From: CAIJKW01 sp964443365
Lineage (GTDB): Bacteria; Patescibacteriota; Minisyncoccia; Phycocordibacterales; CAIZLB01
DNA: 31,088 nucleotides
NCBI GenBank assembly: GCA_964443365.1
Contig: CAYUCM010000004.1
Location: 1 to 31,088 of the forward strand
Direction: 5' to 3'
The notes beneath the pieces were generated by a model, which had not been told where the DNA came from, did no database searches, and worked only from the letters and a program-made list of their open reading frames with translations. Position 1 is the first letter of the stretch. Every line of letters starts with the position of its first letter. Below are positions 1-10,379 of the stretch, piece after piece. The position numbers and the translations under genes are program-made.

Positions 1-107
1 TATTTTTTATTTGTTAATTGAGCCATCGGGGATGGATGGTTTAATTGTATCATTTGTGGATGTGATTTGAAAAGGTGGTGAGGGGGGCATAAGTATAAAA
101 TCTGAAT

Positions 108-1433
108 TTAGTAATTCTTCAATCTATTCACCTTTTCATGCTGTCTTATTTTTTCATGCGCCTTTGCTTCAATTTGTCTAATACGTTCACGAGTAACTCC
201 AAACATCTTACCAACCTCCTCTAGTGTGTGCTGTATTCCATCGGACAAACCATGCCTTAACATTAAAATCTCCCTCTCCTTCTCTGACAAATCCGCCAGA
301 ATTTCCTTAACCTGATCTGCTAAAATTCTTCTTGAAGCTTCTTGATCTGGAGAAAGAATTTTATCGTCTGGAATAAAATCGCCAAAAGTAGATTTGTCAT
401 CATCGTCTCCAACTGCCGCATCCAAAGAAACTGTTGTCTGATCAATTTTCTCAATAGTGTAAATTTTATCGACATCAATCCCCATCTCCATAGCAATCTC
501 TTCTGGCAACGGATCACGTCCCAAGTCTTGTGTTAAACGTCGGAGAACCTGCTTGTATTTAGCAATAGTTTCAACCATGTGAACTGGAACTCTAATCGTT
601 CTTGATTGATCCGCAAGAGCACGAGTGATTGATTGTCTAATCCACCAAGTTGCATAAGTTGAAAACTTATATCCCTTTTCCCAATCAAACTTATCAACAG
701 CCTTAAACAAACCAATGTTTCCTTCTTGAATCAAATCCAAAAGTGTTAAATCAGGACTTCTATTTGCATATTTTTTAGCAATAGATACAACGAGACGCAA
801 GTTAGCTTTAGCCAAAAGGCCTTCCGCTTCTTTGTCTCCATTTTGAATTCTTCTCGCCAATTCTTTTTCTTCACTACCAGAAATCAAAGGATATTGTCCG
901 ATTTCTTTAAGATACATTTGAATTGAGTCGTAGCTTGAATCATTTTTATTTATCGCATATTTTTTTAGAAGATTTTCTTCTTGATTCTTTACATCAAGCA
1001 TTCCACCACCTTCCAAAACATCAATACCGGCTGTCTGCAATTTTTCATACAAAACATCCAAGAACATTATATCATCTTCAATATTTGGAAATTCTTTTAG
1101 AATTTCATCATAAGTAATGAAGCCTCTATCTCGTCCACGAACAAGAAGCGCACTCGCCTTTTCTTCCCATGAAGCTGTTTTTTTATTTTCACTTTTTGTA
1201 GAATGAAAAGCGGTTTTATCAGTCTTTTTTAAAGCCTTTTTAACAGGCTTTTTTGGAGCCTTAGGTTCTTTTTTTACCTTCTCTTTTTTAACGATTTTTG
1301 TGGCCTTAATAGCCTTATTGGAAACAGACTTATTAGTCTTATTTTTCAAAACAGTTTTTGTTTTTGTAACGCTTTTTTTAGCGCTTTTGTTTACCGGCTT
1401 ATTTGATTTTATTTTTTTTGGAACTTTTGACAT
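108..1433 (-). CDS. rpoD: Primary RNA polymerase sigma factor (sigma70/SigA)
   Basis: Directs core RNA polymerase to -35/-10 promoters for housekeeping transcription. The 441-aa protein has a Lys/Ala/Thr-rich low-complexity tail (residues 1-85), a region 1.1-like stretch (about 95-145, GRDRGFITYDEIL), regions 1.2-2.4 from about residue 167 (LVVSIAKKYANR, LIQEGNIGLFKAV, KFSTYATWWIRQSITRAL at 256-273), region 3 (RVPVHMVE onward) and a region 4.2 helix-turn-helix (TLEEVGKMFGVTRERIRQIE, 403-422). These are the signatures of a group 1 sigma factor. It lies 55 bp downstream of dnaG on the same strand and is the last gene of the rpoB-rpoC-dnaG-rpoD run. The lysine-rich tail is unusual; its function is unknown. 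No clear Shine-Dalgarno sequence precedes the ATG, and no clear terminator follows the TAA. Confidence 0.97.
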   Translation of the reverse strand: MSKVPKKIKSNKPVNKSAKKSVTKTKTVLKNKTNKSVSNKAIKATKIVKKEKVKKEPKAPKKPVKKALKKTDKTAFHSTKSENKKTASWEEKASALLVRGRDRGFITYDEILKEFPNIEDDIMFLDVLYEKLQTAGIDVLEGGGMLDVKNQEENLLKKYAINKNDSSYDSIQMYLKEIGQYPLISGSEEKELARRIQNGDKEAEGLLAKANLRLVVSIAKKYANRSPDLTLLDLIQEGNIGLFKAVDKFDWEKGYKFSTYATWWIRQSITRALADQSRTIRVPVHMVETIAKYKQVLRRLTQDLGRDPLPEEIAMEMGIDVDKIYTIEKIDQTTVSLDAAVGDDDDKSTFGDFIPDDKILSPDQEASRRILADQVKEILADLSEKEREILMLRHGLSDGIQHTLEEVGKMFGVTRERIRQIEAKAHEKIRQHEKVNRLKNY

Positions 1434-1488
1434 AACTATTTTACTTTAGGAAATTATAACATGACAATTAAATATTTACTATATTTAA

Positions 1489-3294
1489 TTACCCATATAA
1501 TTTCTTTTTTCTTTGCACGTCTGATAATTTGAGAGAAAGATCTTGGCATTGTTTTAAAATTTGCATTGCTTCATCTTTTTTATTTAATTTTTCCATTTTA
1601 TTTAGCGAATTCATCAGTACAGATAATTTATTTTTAAATGCACGTTCTTCTATTTCAAGAAGCAATTCTTCAATATCGTTATTCAATTTACTACTTCCTG
1701 CAAATAAAACTTCAGCCTCAAAAGATAATTCTGTTGGCGCTTTGGATAAAACATCGTCAAAATATTCTTTTGCAATATCTACATCAAGCGACAGAAAATC
1801 ATTTGATCGATTTACAACCTCTTGTGCCTTTTCATCCTTACCTGAATCGCGAAGCCACAATATCAAACCAATCAATCTATCCAGTGTCTTTTTATCGCTA
1901 TCACTCAATCCACCATTTGCAATTGACGAGGCGACTTCGCTAATACTTTCTCGTTCATGTGAATCAGACATACCCCCCTTTTCTGAATTATCATTCTTAG
2001 ACATTTTTACCATCAATCTTTCAAGCTCAGCTCGCAAATCAGCTTCTGCAATATCAGTTCTTAAACTAATTCTCTTAATGAAGTGTGCTCTATCTATTGC
2101 ACTTTCTATAGCCAAAACATATGGCAAAACTTCTGATTCAACAGCCTTCCACATTTCCCTGCCAGCTAGTCCCTCCCTATCTAGGATATCAAGATAAAAT
2201 TCAATTATATGTTTAGAATTTTTTAAAGAATTTTTGAACAATTCTTTGTCTTTTAATATAAGCGAGGCTGGGTCCTCACCTTTTGGTAAATTACCAATTT
2301 TAACATCCATTCCAATAGAAAGAGCAAGCTCCCAAGCTCTAAGACTGGCCTTAAGCCCAGCCTTATCACCATCGTACACAATCATAATATTGTCAGTAAG
2401 TCTTTTAATTTTGTCGAGGTGCTGCCTTGTTAATGCCGTGCCGGAAGTTGCAACTGTATTGTTAAATCCAGCCTGATGAGACATGAGCATATCGAGTTGT
2501 CCTTCGACCAAAATTGCATAACCGAATTTTCTAATCCCCTCCTTTGCCTTATGATACCCGTAAAGAATTTCTGATTTATTAAACAATTCACCATCCGGAC
2601 TGTTTAAATATTTTGGCGCATTAGAATCTTCTGATTTATTTTTTTCTGTTTCAAACAATCTACCAGAGTATCCAACGACTCGTCCAGAAGAATCAAAAAG
2701 TGGAAACATTATTCTGCTTCTGAATCTGTCATAAACACTTGTGCCGGTTTGTTTAATTAGACCCACTCTTTCCATAAAAGTTTGGGAAATATTTTTACCC
2801 CTTAAGTAATCACTTAAATCTCGCCATTCATTTGTAGCAAGACCAACTCTCCATGTCTTAATTGTTTCATCAAGTAAACCTCTTCCATTCAAATAAGAGA
2901 TAGCTTCTTTTCCATAATCTGAATGCAATTTATTTTCGTAAAAGATAGTTGATATTTCAAGAACATCTCTTAATTTGTCCAAATCGGAATCTTTTTCTTT
3001 TTCATACTTGAATTGCTCAAGTGTAATACCGGCTTTTTCTGCAAGAATTTTTAACGCTCCAAGAAAATCTATTTTTTCAAATTCTTGTACGAAGGTGAAG
3101 ATGTCACCCTTCGCTCCGCAACCAAAACAATAGTAATTATTTCTTCCGGGAGAAATAAAGAAAGATGGTGTTTTTTCATTATGAAAAGGACAGCGCGCCT
3201 TGTAATTTGCGCCTGTCTTTTCAATTTTTATATACGCTCCAACAACCTCTACAATGCCGAGCCTCTCTTTAATTGTTTCTGCGGCTGATGACAT
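1489..3294 (-). CDS. dnaG: DNA primase DnaG
   Basis: Makes RNA primers for the replication fork. The 601-aa protein begins with a CHC2 zinc-binding domain (C35, H38, C56, C59), followed by the primase catalytic core and a Toprim fold with the metal-binding acidic residues (E264 and D267 in VEGQLD; D308 and D310 in YDGDKAG). The C-terminal third is helical and divergent, as expected for the helicase-binding domain. The length is normal for bacterial DnaG. It sits 45 bp after rpoC and 55 bp before rpoD. A dnaG-rpoD pairing is the core of the classical macromolecular-synthesis operon; here rpsU is absent and rpoBC stands upstream. The start chosen gives the usual distance to the zinc ligands. 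Confidence 0.97.
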   Translation of the reverse strand: MSSAAETIKERLGIVEVVGAYIKIEKTGANYKARCPFHNEKTPSFFISPGRNNYYCFGCGAKGDIFTFVQEFEKIDFLGALKILAEKAGITLEQFKYEKEKDSDLDKLRDVLEISTIFYENKLHSDYGKEAISYLNGRGLLDETIKTWRVGLATNEWRDLSDYLRGKNISQTFMERVGLIKQTGTSVYDRFRSRIMFPLFDSSGRVVGYSGRLFETEKNKSEDSNAPKYLNSPDGELFNKSEILYGYHKAKEGIRKFGYAILVEGQLDMLMSHQAGFNNTVATSGTALTRQHLDKIKRLTDNIMIVYDGDKAGLKASLRAWELALSIGMDVKIGNLPKGEDPASLILKDKELFKNSLKNSKHIIEFYLDILDREGLAGREMWKAVESEVLPYVLAIESAIDRAHFIKRISLRTDIAEADLRAELERLMVKMSKNDNSEKGGMSDSHERESISEVASSIANGGLSDSDKKTLDRLIGLILWLRDSGKDEKAQEVVNRSNDFLSLDVDIAKEYFDDVLSKAPTELSFEAEVLFAGSSKLNNDIEELLLEIEERAFKNKLSVLMNSLNKMEKLNKKDEAMQILKQCQDLSLKLSDVQRKKKLYG

Positions 3295-3339
3295 GTCTTT
3301 GTTTTTGTAAGCTATTAATACCGAACCCTAAGCTGTCTA

Positions 3340-6300
3340 CTATTCCAATTCTGTATTCTCTTCAATAACTTCTTCCTTTAATCTTTCAATCATCTTATTC
3401 TTTTCACTTCCCTTAAATCCTGATCCGGCTGGAATTAATCGTCCAATAATAACGTTTTCCATAATTCCAAGCAATTGATCCTTTTGGGCCTTAAGAGATG
3501 CGTTGATAAGCATTCTGTTTGTATGTTGGAATGAAGCGGCTGACAAGAATGATCTTCTGGTTAGAGAGGCTTCTGTAATACCAAGTGCGATAGAATCACC
3601 CTTAGCTTCCAATACTTCCTTTCCACCTGCAAGTTCTTTAATTCTTGCATTCTCTTGGTCAAGCTCAAATTGTTCTACAATATCACCAACAGCAAATTGA
3701 GTATCTCCAGCTTGCTTAATCTTTACACGTGAGAACATTTGACGAACAATAATTTCAATATGCTTTCTTGAAACGTTTTCTCCTTGTAGTTCGTAAATTT
3801 TCTTAATTTCAGAAATAATATATTCTTGAGCACGAGCCTTACCTGCGTAAGTTAGAAGATCGTCAATACTTGCGTGACCGTCTGTCAAAACTTCACCCTT
3901 ACTTACATGTTGTCCAATTTTTACAAGAGGTACACGGGCATAGTGACAAGAGTATTCAATTTCACTTCCCTTTTTACTCTTTGTTGGAACATCTGGTAGT
4001 AACTTGAATATCTTTTCTTTTCCAACTTCTTTGATATCAGTAATCATACCATCATGAGTAGCAACAACAGCGGCATTCTTTGGAGTTCTCTTTTCAAAAA
4101 CTTCTTCAACACGAGGAAGACCGGCTGTAATATCTCCTCCAACAATAGCAACTCCTCCTGAGTGGAATGTACGCATTGTAAGCTGAGTTCCTGGCTCTCC
4201 AATAGCTTGAGCCGCAATTGTTCCAACAGCTTCTCCAGTTTCAACCAATGCGTTTCTACCAAGATCAGATCCATAACACATTCTACAAATACCACCTGGA
4301 GTTTTACATGAAATAGGAGATCTTATAAACACCTCTTGTATTCCTTGTTCATCCAAAGTCTTTGCTTCTTGTTTTGTAATTAGATGATTTCTCTTGAATA
4401 GAACTTCACCTGCAGCATTTGTAATATCTTTTGCAAGAATACGTCCTGTTGCAATTTTGATCATTGATTGTTCAATTCCCGATAGACCAATTCTGTGTAC
4501 AGACATACCTTCTTTTGTTCCACAATCTTCTTCTGTAATCATCACACTTTGTGCAACAACGAATAGTTTTCTTGTAAGATATCCAGACTTAGCTGTGTTA
4601 AGAGCTGTGTCGGTCATACCCTTTCTAGCACCGTGAGATGAGATGAAGTATTCAATAGGTGAAAATCCTTCTTTGTAAGATGAGATAATTGGCAATTCCA
4701 AAATTTCTCCTTGTGCGTTTGCAATAAGTCCGGCCATACCAACCATTTGAGTTAGGTTTGAAAGGTTACCTCTAGCTCCAGATGTTACCATGTCATAAAC
4801 AGGACCATATTTGTCTAGATCTTGACCAACCAACTTCTCAATTTGAGACTTAGTATTTTGCCACAAAACTTCATTCTTTCTTCTCTTTTCACTTTCTGAA
4901 AGTAAACCTTCATTATATTGTTCTAAAATTTCTTGTGATGCATTCTCTGCTTCTTTAATAAGTGCTGCCTTTCCTTCTGGAACATTAACATCGTCCATAC
5001 TCCATGTAACTCCTGATTTTGTAAGATATAGGAATCCAAAATCCTTAAGAGCGTCAATGTATGGTGCAACCTTTGATAGACCCTCCATGATAATCAAATC
5101 GTCAATAATTCCGTTCAAAATAGATTTTGTAATTTCTTTATTAACGAATGGATAGTTTGCAGGAAGAACATTGTTAAACAAAATTCTACCAATTGTTGTT
5201 TCCATTAATTTTCCAGCGTACTCACCATACTTTTCTTCTTCTGGCATTATCACATGAATTTTTGCTCTGTATGATAGTGCATCAAAGTTTAGTGCTTGTG
5301 TAGCCTCGTCAATACTTCCAAAATATTTTCCTTCTCCCATTTCTCCATCTATTATTCTAGTCATCCAGAATGAACCAAGTACAATATCCAAAAGCTTTGC
5401 GGTTACAGTTGGGTCACCAGATCCTGGCTTAAGAATATTTTTATCTGCCGCCATAATTTCTTTAGCTTCCTTTTGTGCCTCTTCTGAAAGTGGAACGTGA
5501 ATAGCCATTGTGTCACCGTCAAAGTCCGCGTTAAATGGAGAACATACGAGTGGGTGAATTTGAATAGCGTTTCCTTCAATTAGTACAGGTCTGAATGCTT
5601 GAATAGAAAGTCTGTGAAGTGTTGGAGCACGGTTTAGAAGAACGTATTTTTCTTTAATCACGTTTTCAAGAATTGCCCAAACTTCAGGAATACCATCATC
5701 AATTAGTCTTGAAGCTCCTCTAATATTGAAAGCCATTTCTTTTTTAATCAATTCAGATACAACGAATGGTCTGAATAATTCAAGAGCCATATGCTTTGGA
5801 ACTCCACATTGATCAAGCTTAAGATTTGGTCCAACAACAATTACTGAACGTCCTGAGTAATCAACACGCTTTCCAAGAAGGTTTTGACGAAATAGTCCTC
5901 TCTTTCCCTTTAGATTATCAGCCAAAGATTTTAATGGTCTTCTTTGAGCTGCATTCATTCCTGCAAAAGAAGCATTTCCATGTCTGATTGTATTATCAAT
6001 CAAAGCATCAACCGCTTCTTGAAGAATTCTCTTTTCATTTCTAAGAATTACATCAGGAGCATTAATTTCCTTCAGTTTCTTTAGACGATTATTTCTATTG
6101 ATTACGCGTCTGTATAAATCGTTAACATCAGAAGTTGCATGTCTTCCTCCATCAAGAGCAACCATAGGACGAAGAGCGGCAGGAATAACCGGAAGCGCAG
6201 TAACAAACATCCATTCAGGACGAATATTTGTTCTCACCATTGATTTAACAAGCGCAATTCTTTTAATCCACTTATCTTTATCAGCTGCACTAATCTTATC

Positions 6301-7044
6301 TACATCCGCTTCAAGTTGAACAAGCAATTTTGCCATATCCAAATTCTTAAAGATATTGTAAACAGCTTCAGCACCGATTCCAGCTTCAAAAGCAGTACCA
6401 AATCTTAATGAGAATTTATGATATTGATTTTCATCCAAAACTCTTCCAACTTGTATACTTTCAATGTCACGTTTTGCTGTCATCAAAAGTTCAGTTAGAG
6501 CTTCTTTTGTTTTTTCATCAGAAACAGTTTTTACTTTGTTTTTGAATTCACCATCTAATTCTCTAAGAAGTCTATTCTTTTCTTCTTCATTAACATTGGT
6601 GATCAAATATCCAGCAAAGTATACAACCTTTTCAACATCACCTTGACTCATTCCCAAAACTTGAGCCACACGAGAAGGCATAGTTCTTAAATACCAAATA
6701 TGAGAAACAGGAACGCAAAGTTCAATATGTCCCATTCTTTCACGTCTTACAATTGAACGAGTTAATTCAACACCACATTTTTCACAAACAATTCCCTTGT
6801 ATCTTATTCCCTTATACTTTCCACAATAACACTCAAAGTCTCTTTCTGGTCCAAAGATTTTTTCATCAAAAAGACCGTTCTTCTCACTTCTTTGAGTTCT
6901 ATAGTTCATGGTCTCTGGTTTTGTAACCTCTCCATATGACCAATCTCTAACTTTATCAGGTGAGGCAATTTTCAAAATCACCGATTCAAAGTCATCGATT
7001 CCCTTTTCTTTATGCTTTGCATTTAATGGATTTTTTATATTCAT
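3340..7044 (-). CDS. rpoC: DNA-directed RNA polymerase subunit beta'
   Basis: Largest subunit of RNA polymerase, contributing the catalytic magnesium site. In the 1234-aa protein I can see the N-terminal zinc site (C72, C74, C87, C90), the catalytic loop NADFDGD (505-511, with D507, D509 and D511 as metal ligands), a bridge-helix/trigger-loop region (GMTDTALNTAKSGYLTRKL, 809-827), and the second zinc site (C841, C913, C920, C923). Two conserved C-terminal motifs follow (GEAVGTIAAQAIGEPGTQLT and TFHSGG). The size resembles compact bacterial beta' without large lineage-specific insertions. It starts 13 bp after rpoB, so the two are certainly cotranscribed. The start is fixed by the conserved beta' N-terminus. 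It ends in TAG. Confidence 0.99.
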   Translation of the reverse strand: MNIKNPLNAKHKEKGIDDFESVILKIASPDKVRDWSYGEVTKPETMNYRTQRSEKNGLFDEKIFGPERDFECYCGKYKGIRYKGIVCEKCGVELTRSIVRRERMGHIELCVPVSHIWYLRTMPSRVAQVLGMSQGDVEKVVYFAGYLITNVNEEEKNRLLRELDGEFKNKVKTVSDEKTKEALTELLMTAKRDIESIQVGRVLDENQYHKFSLRFGTAFEAGIGAEAVYNIFKNLDMAKLLVQLEADVDKISAADKDKWIKRIALVKSMVRTNIRPEWMFVTALPVIPAALRPMVALDGGRHATSDVNDLYRRVINRNNRLKKLKEINAPDVILRNEKRILQEAVDALIDNTIRHGNASFAGMNAAQRRPLKSLADNLKGKRGLFRQNLLGKRVDYSGRSVIVVGPNLKLDQCGVPKHMALELFRPFVVSELIKKEMAFNIRGASRLIDDGIPEVWAILENVIKEKYVLLNRAPTLHRLSIQAFRPVLIEGNAIQIHPLVCSPFNADFDGDTMAIHVPLSEEAQKEAKEIMAADKNILKPGSGDPTVTAKLLDIVLGSFWMTRIIDGEMGEGKYFGSIDEATQALNFDALSYRAKIHVIMPEEEKYGEYAGKLMETTIGRILFNNVLPANYPFVNKEITKSILNGIIDDLIIMEGLSKVAPYIDALKDFGFLYLTKSGVTWSMDDVNVPEGKAALIKEAENASQEILEQYNEGLLSESEKRRKNEVLWQNTKSQIEKLVGQDLDKYGPVYDMVTSGARGNLSNLTQMVGMAGLIANAQGEILELPIISSYKEGFSPIEYFISSHGARKGMTDTALNTAKSGYLTRKLFVVAQSVMITEEDCGTKEGMSVHRIGLSGIEQSMIKIATGRILAKDITNAAGEVLFKRNHLITKQEAKTLDEQGIQEVFIRSPISCKTPGGICRMCYGSDLGRNALVETGEAVGTIAAQAIGEPGTQLTMRTFHSGGVAIVGGDITAGLPRVEEVFEKRTPKNAAVVATHDGMITDIKEVGKEKIFKLLPDVPTKSKKGSEIEYSCHYARVPLVKIGQHVSKGEVLTDGHASIDDLLTYAGKARAQEYIISEIKKIYELQGENVSRKHIEIIVRQMFSRVKIKQAGDTQFAVGDIVEQFELDQENARIKELAGGKEVLEAKGDSIALGITEASLTRRSFLSAASFQHTNRMLINASLKAQKDQLLGIMENVIIGRLIPAGSGFKGSEKNKMIERLKEEVIEENTELE

Positions 7045-7057
7045 GTTGGTGTTTGAA

Positions 7058-10000
7058 TTAATTATTTACTTCTTGCTCATCTTCTTCTGCGACCACTTCA
7101 TTTTTTGAACCCTTTTCCAATTCAACATCAACTCCCAATCCTCTTAGGTTTGAAAGAAGAACATTGAATGATGCTGGAGTATTTGGATCCAGTAACTTGT
7201 TACCCTTAACGATGGAGTCAAAGGCTTGAGTTCTACCAACAATATCGTCAGACTTAATAGTCAACATTTCTCTAAGTGCATGAGCCGCACCATAACCAGC
7301 AAGTGCCCAGACTTCCATCTCTCCAAATCTTTGTCCTCCACCTTGAGCCTTTCCTCCAAGTGGCTGTTGAGTAATCAAAGAGTACGGACCGATTGAACGC
7401 ATGTGAATCTTGTCTTCAACCATGTGGTGAAGTTTCAAAATGTACATATAACCAACCGCAATGTCTTGCGCATACTTTTCACCAGTTCTACCGTCAAATA
7501 GTTTCATCTTTCCAGTTGCATTATATCCAGCCTTAACAAGCTCTGTTTTAATTTCTTCAGGTGTAGCTCCAATAAATGGAGGCACAATTGCTTGATAACC
7601 TAGTTTTTCAGCAGCAAGACCCAAGTGAAGCTCTAGAATTTGTCCTAGGTTCATACGTGATGGAACTCCAAGTGGAGTTAGAATAACATCAACAGGAGTA
7701 CCGTCTTCCATGAATGGCATATCTTCAACAGGAAGAACTCTAGAAATAACTCCCTTGTTACCGTGACGTCCAGCAAGCTTATCTCCAACAGAAACAGATC
7801 TTAGAAGCGCAACTTCAATGTGAATTCTTTTAATAATTCCGGATTCAAGTTTGTCTCCTCTTTCTCTTGAAAACACCTTTACACTAATTATACGTCCACG
7901 CTTTCCGTTTTCTAGTCTCTTAGATGTATCCTTAACGTCTCTTGATTTTTCACCAAAAATAGAACGAAGTAGACGCTCCTCTGGAGTAAGTTGAGTTTCA
8001 CTTTTTGGAGTAATTTTTCCAACGATAATATCTCCAGGACGAACTTCTGCTCCAACTCGTACAATTCCATCAACATCCAAATTCTTTAATCTATTTTCTC
8101 CAACGTTTGGAATATCATGAGTAGTTACTTCAGGTCCTAATTTTGTATCACGAACATTAATTACAAACTCTTCAATGTGAATAGTTGTAAACTTTGATTC
8201 CTTAACCAATCTTTCAGAAAGAATAATAGCATCTTCAAAGTTTGAACCTGACCATGTCATGAACGCAACTAAACAATTTTGTCCAAGTGCCATTTGTCCA
8301 TTTACAGATGTTGAAGTGTCAGCAAGAACGTCTCCTCTTTTAACTTTTTGGCCAATAGAAACAGTTGGTCTTTGATGAAAGGCTGTGAACTGATTTGTTC
8401 TATTAAAGTTTACGAGTCTGAATTCATGATCCTTCTTTCCTCGCAAAACAACTTTCTTTGCGTCAACACCAATAATAAGTCCATCTTCTGGTGCAATAAT
8501 TACACGTCCAGTATCAACCGCTGCTTTTTCTTCAATTCCAGTTGCAACAAGCGGAGCTTCAGGAACAATACAAGGTGTTGCTTGTTTCTGCATGTTTGAG
8601 GCCATAAGAGCACGCTGTGCGTTATCATGATTCAAGAATGGAATCATAGAAGTTGAAATAGAGAAAGCTTGATCTGTTGATACGTCAATATATTCAACTT
8701 CATCTTTTGAAACAACTGCTGGCTCGCCATTAATTCTAACTTCTAAAGTATCCTTTAGAATTAATCCTTCTTTGTCATAGTCAGTTGTAGCGTGAGCAAT
8801 TTTACAATTTTCTTCCTCAAGTGCATTAAGATAAACAATTTCTTTAGTAACTCTACCTTTAACAACCTTAACATAAGGAGTTTCAATCATTCCAAAATGA
8901 TTGATTCTTGAATACATAGACAATTGAAGAACCAAACCAATGTTTTGACCTTCCGGTGTGTGAATTGGACAAATTCTTCCATAGTGTGAAGGGTGAACGT
9001 CACGAACTTCAACTCCAGCACGTTCACGTGTTAGACCTCCGGGTCCAAGGGCTGAAATTCTACGCAAGTGCTCAATTTCTGCAAGAATATTTTCTTGAGA
9101 CATAAATTGAGATAATTGGTTTTGAGTATAAAATTCCTTAATACGAGCTTGAAGCGGACGAGGAGAAATGAATTGAATTGGAAGATTTGCATCAGTATCA
9201 ATAGTAGACATTCTGTTTTGAATGTTTCTCTTAATCTGTGTCATACCAATTCTAATTTTGGCCTGTAACAATTCTCCAACATATCTAACACGACGAGAAC
9301 CCAAGTGGTCAACATCATCCTTTGCCGCATTTGGATTATGACTAAGCTCTATTATCTTATTGATTGTAACAATTAAATCGTCAAGATTTAATTTCATTCT
9401 AGATAGAGACTTTTCATCCATTGGCAAATTAAATCTTTGATTGAATCTAAAACGTCCAACTTTTGACAAATCATATCTGTCATCTGATTTCAAAAGATTA
9501 TCAACATATTCACGTGCGTTATCAGCTGTTGCAAGTTCACCGTCACGCATTTTTCTGTGAATTTCTATGTAAGCCTCATCTTTTGTTTTGGCATGATCCT
9601 TAGCAAGAGTTGATTCCATGAACTTAAGCGCCTCTGGATTTTCTTTGAATAGATCCTTTATATCAGAATCAGTTTCTGCACCAAATACACGCAAAAGTGA
9701 AGTTACAGGGAACTTTCTCTTTCTGTCCATTCTCACATAAAGAGTATGATCTGCATCTGTATCAATTTCTATCCAAGCTCCACGTGCTGGCATAATCTTT
9801 GCTCCAAAATATGTTTTTCCCTTAAGTTCTTGAGATGTAAAGAATACACCATAAGAACGAGCAAGCTGTGGAACAATAAGTCTTTCAATACCGTTTATAA
9901 TAAATGTACCGTGAGCAGTCATCAAAGGAAAATCAGCAACAAAGATTTCTTGCTCCTTTGTTGTGTTTAGAAGTTTATTCTTAAGACGAACCATGACCTT

Positions 10001-10255
10001 TAGAGGTGCTTCATAGTTTATCTTGTTATCCTTTGCATAAAACTCATCATACTTAGGCTTTTCAAGTTGAAAATCAAAAAAATCCAACTCAAACTTTTTC
10101 TCTGAGTAGTCTTTTATAGATGAAAATTCACTGAATACCTCTTTGATACCGTGATCTAGTAACCATTTAAATGATTCTACCTGGGCTTCGACCAAATTTG
10201 GGAGCGGTGCTAACGGCTCCTTAAAACGTGAAAAATACTTTTTGGGGCGCATCAT
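7058..10255 (-). CDS. rpoB: DNA-directed RNA polymerase subunit beta
   Basis: Second-largest RNA polymerase subunit. The 1065-aa protein is short for the family (E. coli 1342) and lacks the usual inserts. Conserved blocks include the rifampicin-pocket region at about 379-404 (QLSQFM, then RRISALGPGGLTRERAG), PIHTPEGQNIGLV, GRHGNKGVIS, LTPLGVPSRMNLGQILE and GGGQRFGEMEVWALAGYGAA near the C-terminus. Serine S386 occupies the place of E. coli D516. Two ATG codons are adjacent at the start; either could be used, and the upstream one is annotated. It is the first gene of the rpoB-rpoC-dnaG-rpoD run and is preceded by a recognisable promoter about 118 nt upstream. The usual rplJ/rplL genes are not upstream; trmD is. 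Confidence 0.99.
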   Translation of the reverse strand: MMRPKKYFSRFKEPLAPLPNLVEAQVESFKWLLDHGIKEVFSEFSSIKDYSEKKFELDFFDFQLEKPKYDEFYAKDNKINYEAPLKVMVRLKNKLLNTTKEQEIFVADFPLMTAHGTFIINGIERLIVPQLARSYGVFFTSQELKGKTYFGAKIMPARGAWIEIDTDADHTLYVRMDRKRKFPVTSLLRVFGAETDSDIKDLFKENPEALKFMESTLAKDHAKTKDEAYIEIHRKMRDGELATADNAREYVDNLLKSDDRYDLSKVGRFRFNQRFNLPMDEKSLSRMKLNLDDLIVTINKIIELSHNPNAAKDDVDHLGSRRVRYVGELLQAKIRIGMTQIKRNIQNRMSTIDTDANLPIQFISPRPLQARIKEFYTQNQLSQFMSQENILAEIEHLRRISALGPGGLTRERAGVEVRDVHPSHYGRICPIHTPEGQNIGLVLQLSMYSRINHFGMIETPYVKVVKGRVTKEIVYLNALEEENCKIAHATTDYDKEGLILKDTLEVRINGEPAVVSKDEVEYIDVSTDQAFSISTSMIPFLNHDNAQRALMASNMQKQATPCIVPEAPLVATGIEEKAAVDTGRVIIAPEDGLIIGVDAKKVVLRGKKDHEFRLVNFNRTNQFTAFHQRPTVSIGQKVKRGDVLADTSTSVNGQMALGQNCLVAFMTWSGSNFEDAIILSERLVKESKFTTIHIEEFVINVRDTKLGPEVTTHDIPNVGENRLKNLDVDGIVRVGAEVRPGDIIVGKITPKSETQLTPEERLLRSIFGEKSRDVKDTSKRLENGKRGRIISVKVFSRERGDKLESGIIKRIHIEVALLRSVSVGDKLAGRHGNKGVISRVLPVEDMPFMEDGTPVDVILTPLGVPSRMNLGQILELHLGLAAEKLGYQAIVPPFIGATPEEIKTELVKAGYNATGKMKLFDGRTGEKYAQDIAVGYMYILKLHHMVEDKIHMRSIGPYSLITQQPLGGKAQGGGQRFGEMEVWALAGYGAAHALREMLTIKSDDIVGRTQAFDSIVKGNKLLDPNTPASFNVLLSNLRGLGVDVELEKGSKNEVVAEEDEQEVNN

Positions 10256-10379
10256 AAAAGCGTCTTGTTAATTATTCAAAGATTGGTAATAAGGTATCCT
10301 CATATTAATTAGATTAACATTTGGACTCGAAGTCCGCGAAAGAGCAGGCCAAAACTCAATCGTCTTTACGCAGAACCCT

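Noticed and set aside
1529..2197. Plus-strand open frame of 222 codons opposite dnaG
   Set aside because: It is antisense to a well-conserved primase and has Ser-rich shadow composition with no recognisable motif.
10323..10335. TTCGAGTCC-like sequence in the rpoB leader suggesting a tRNA T-arm
   Set aside because: No acceptor, D-arm or anticodon arm can be placed around it; it is just a 5-bp hairpin.
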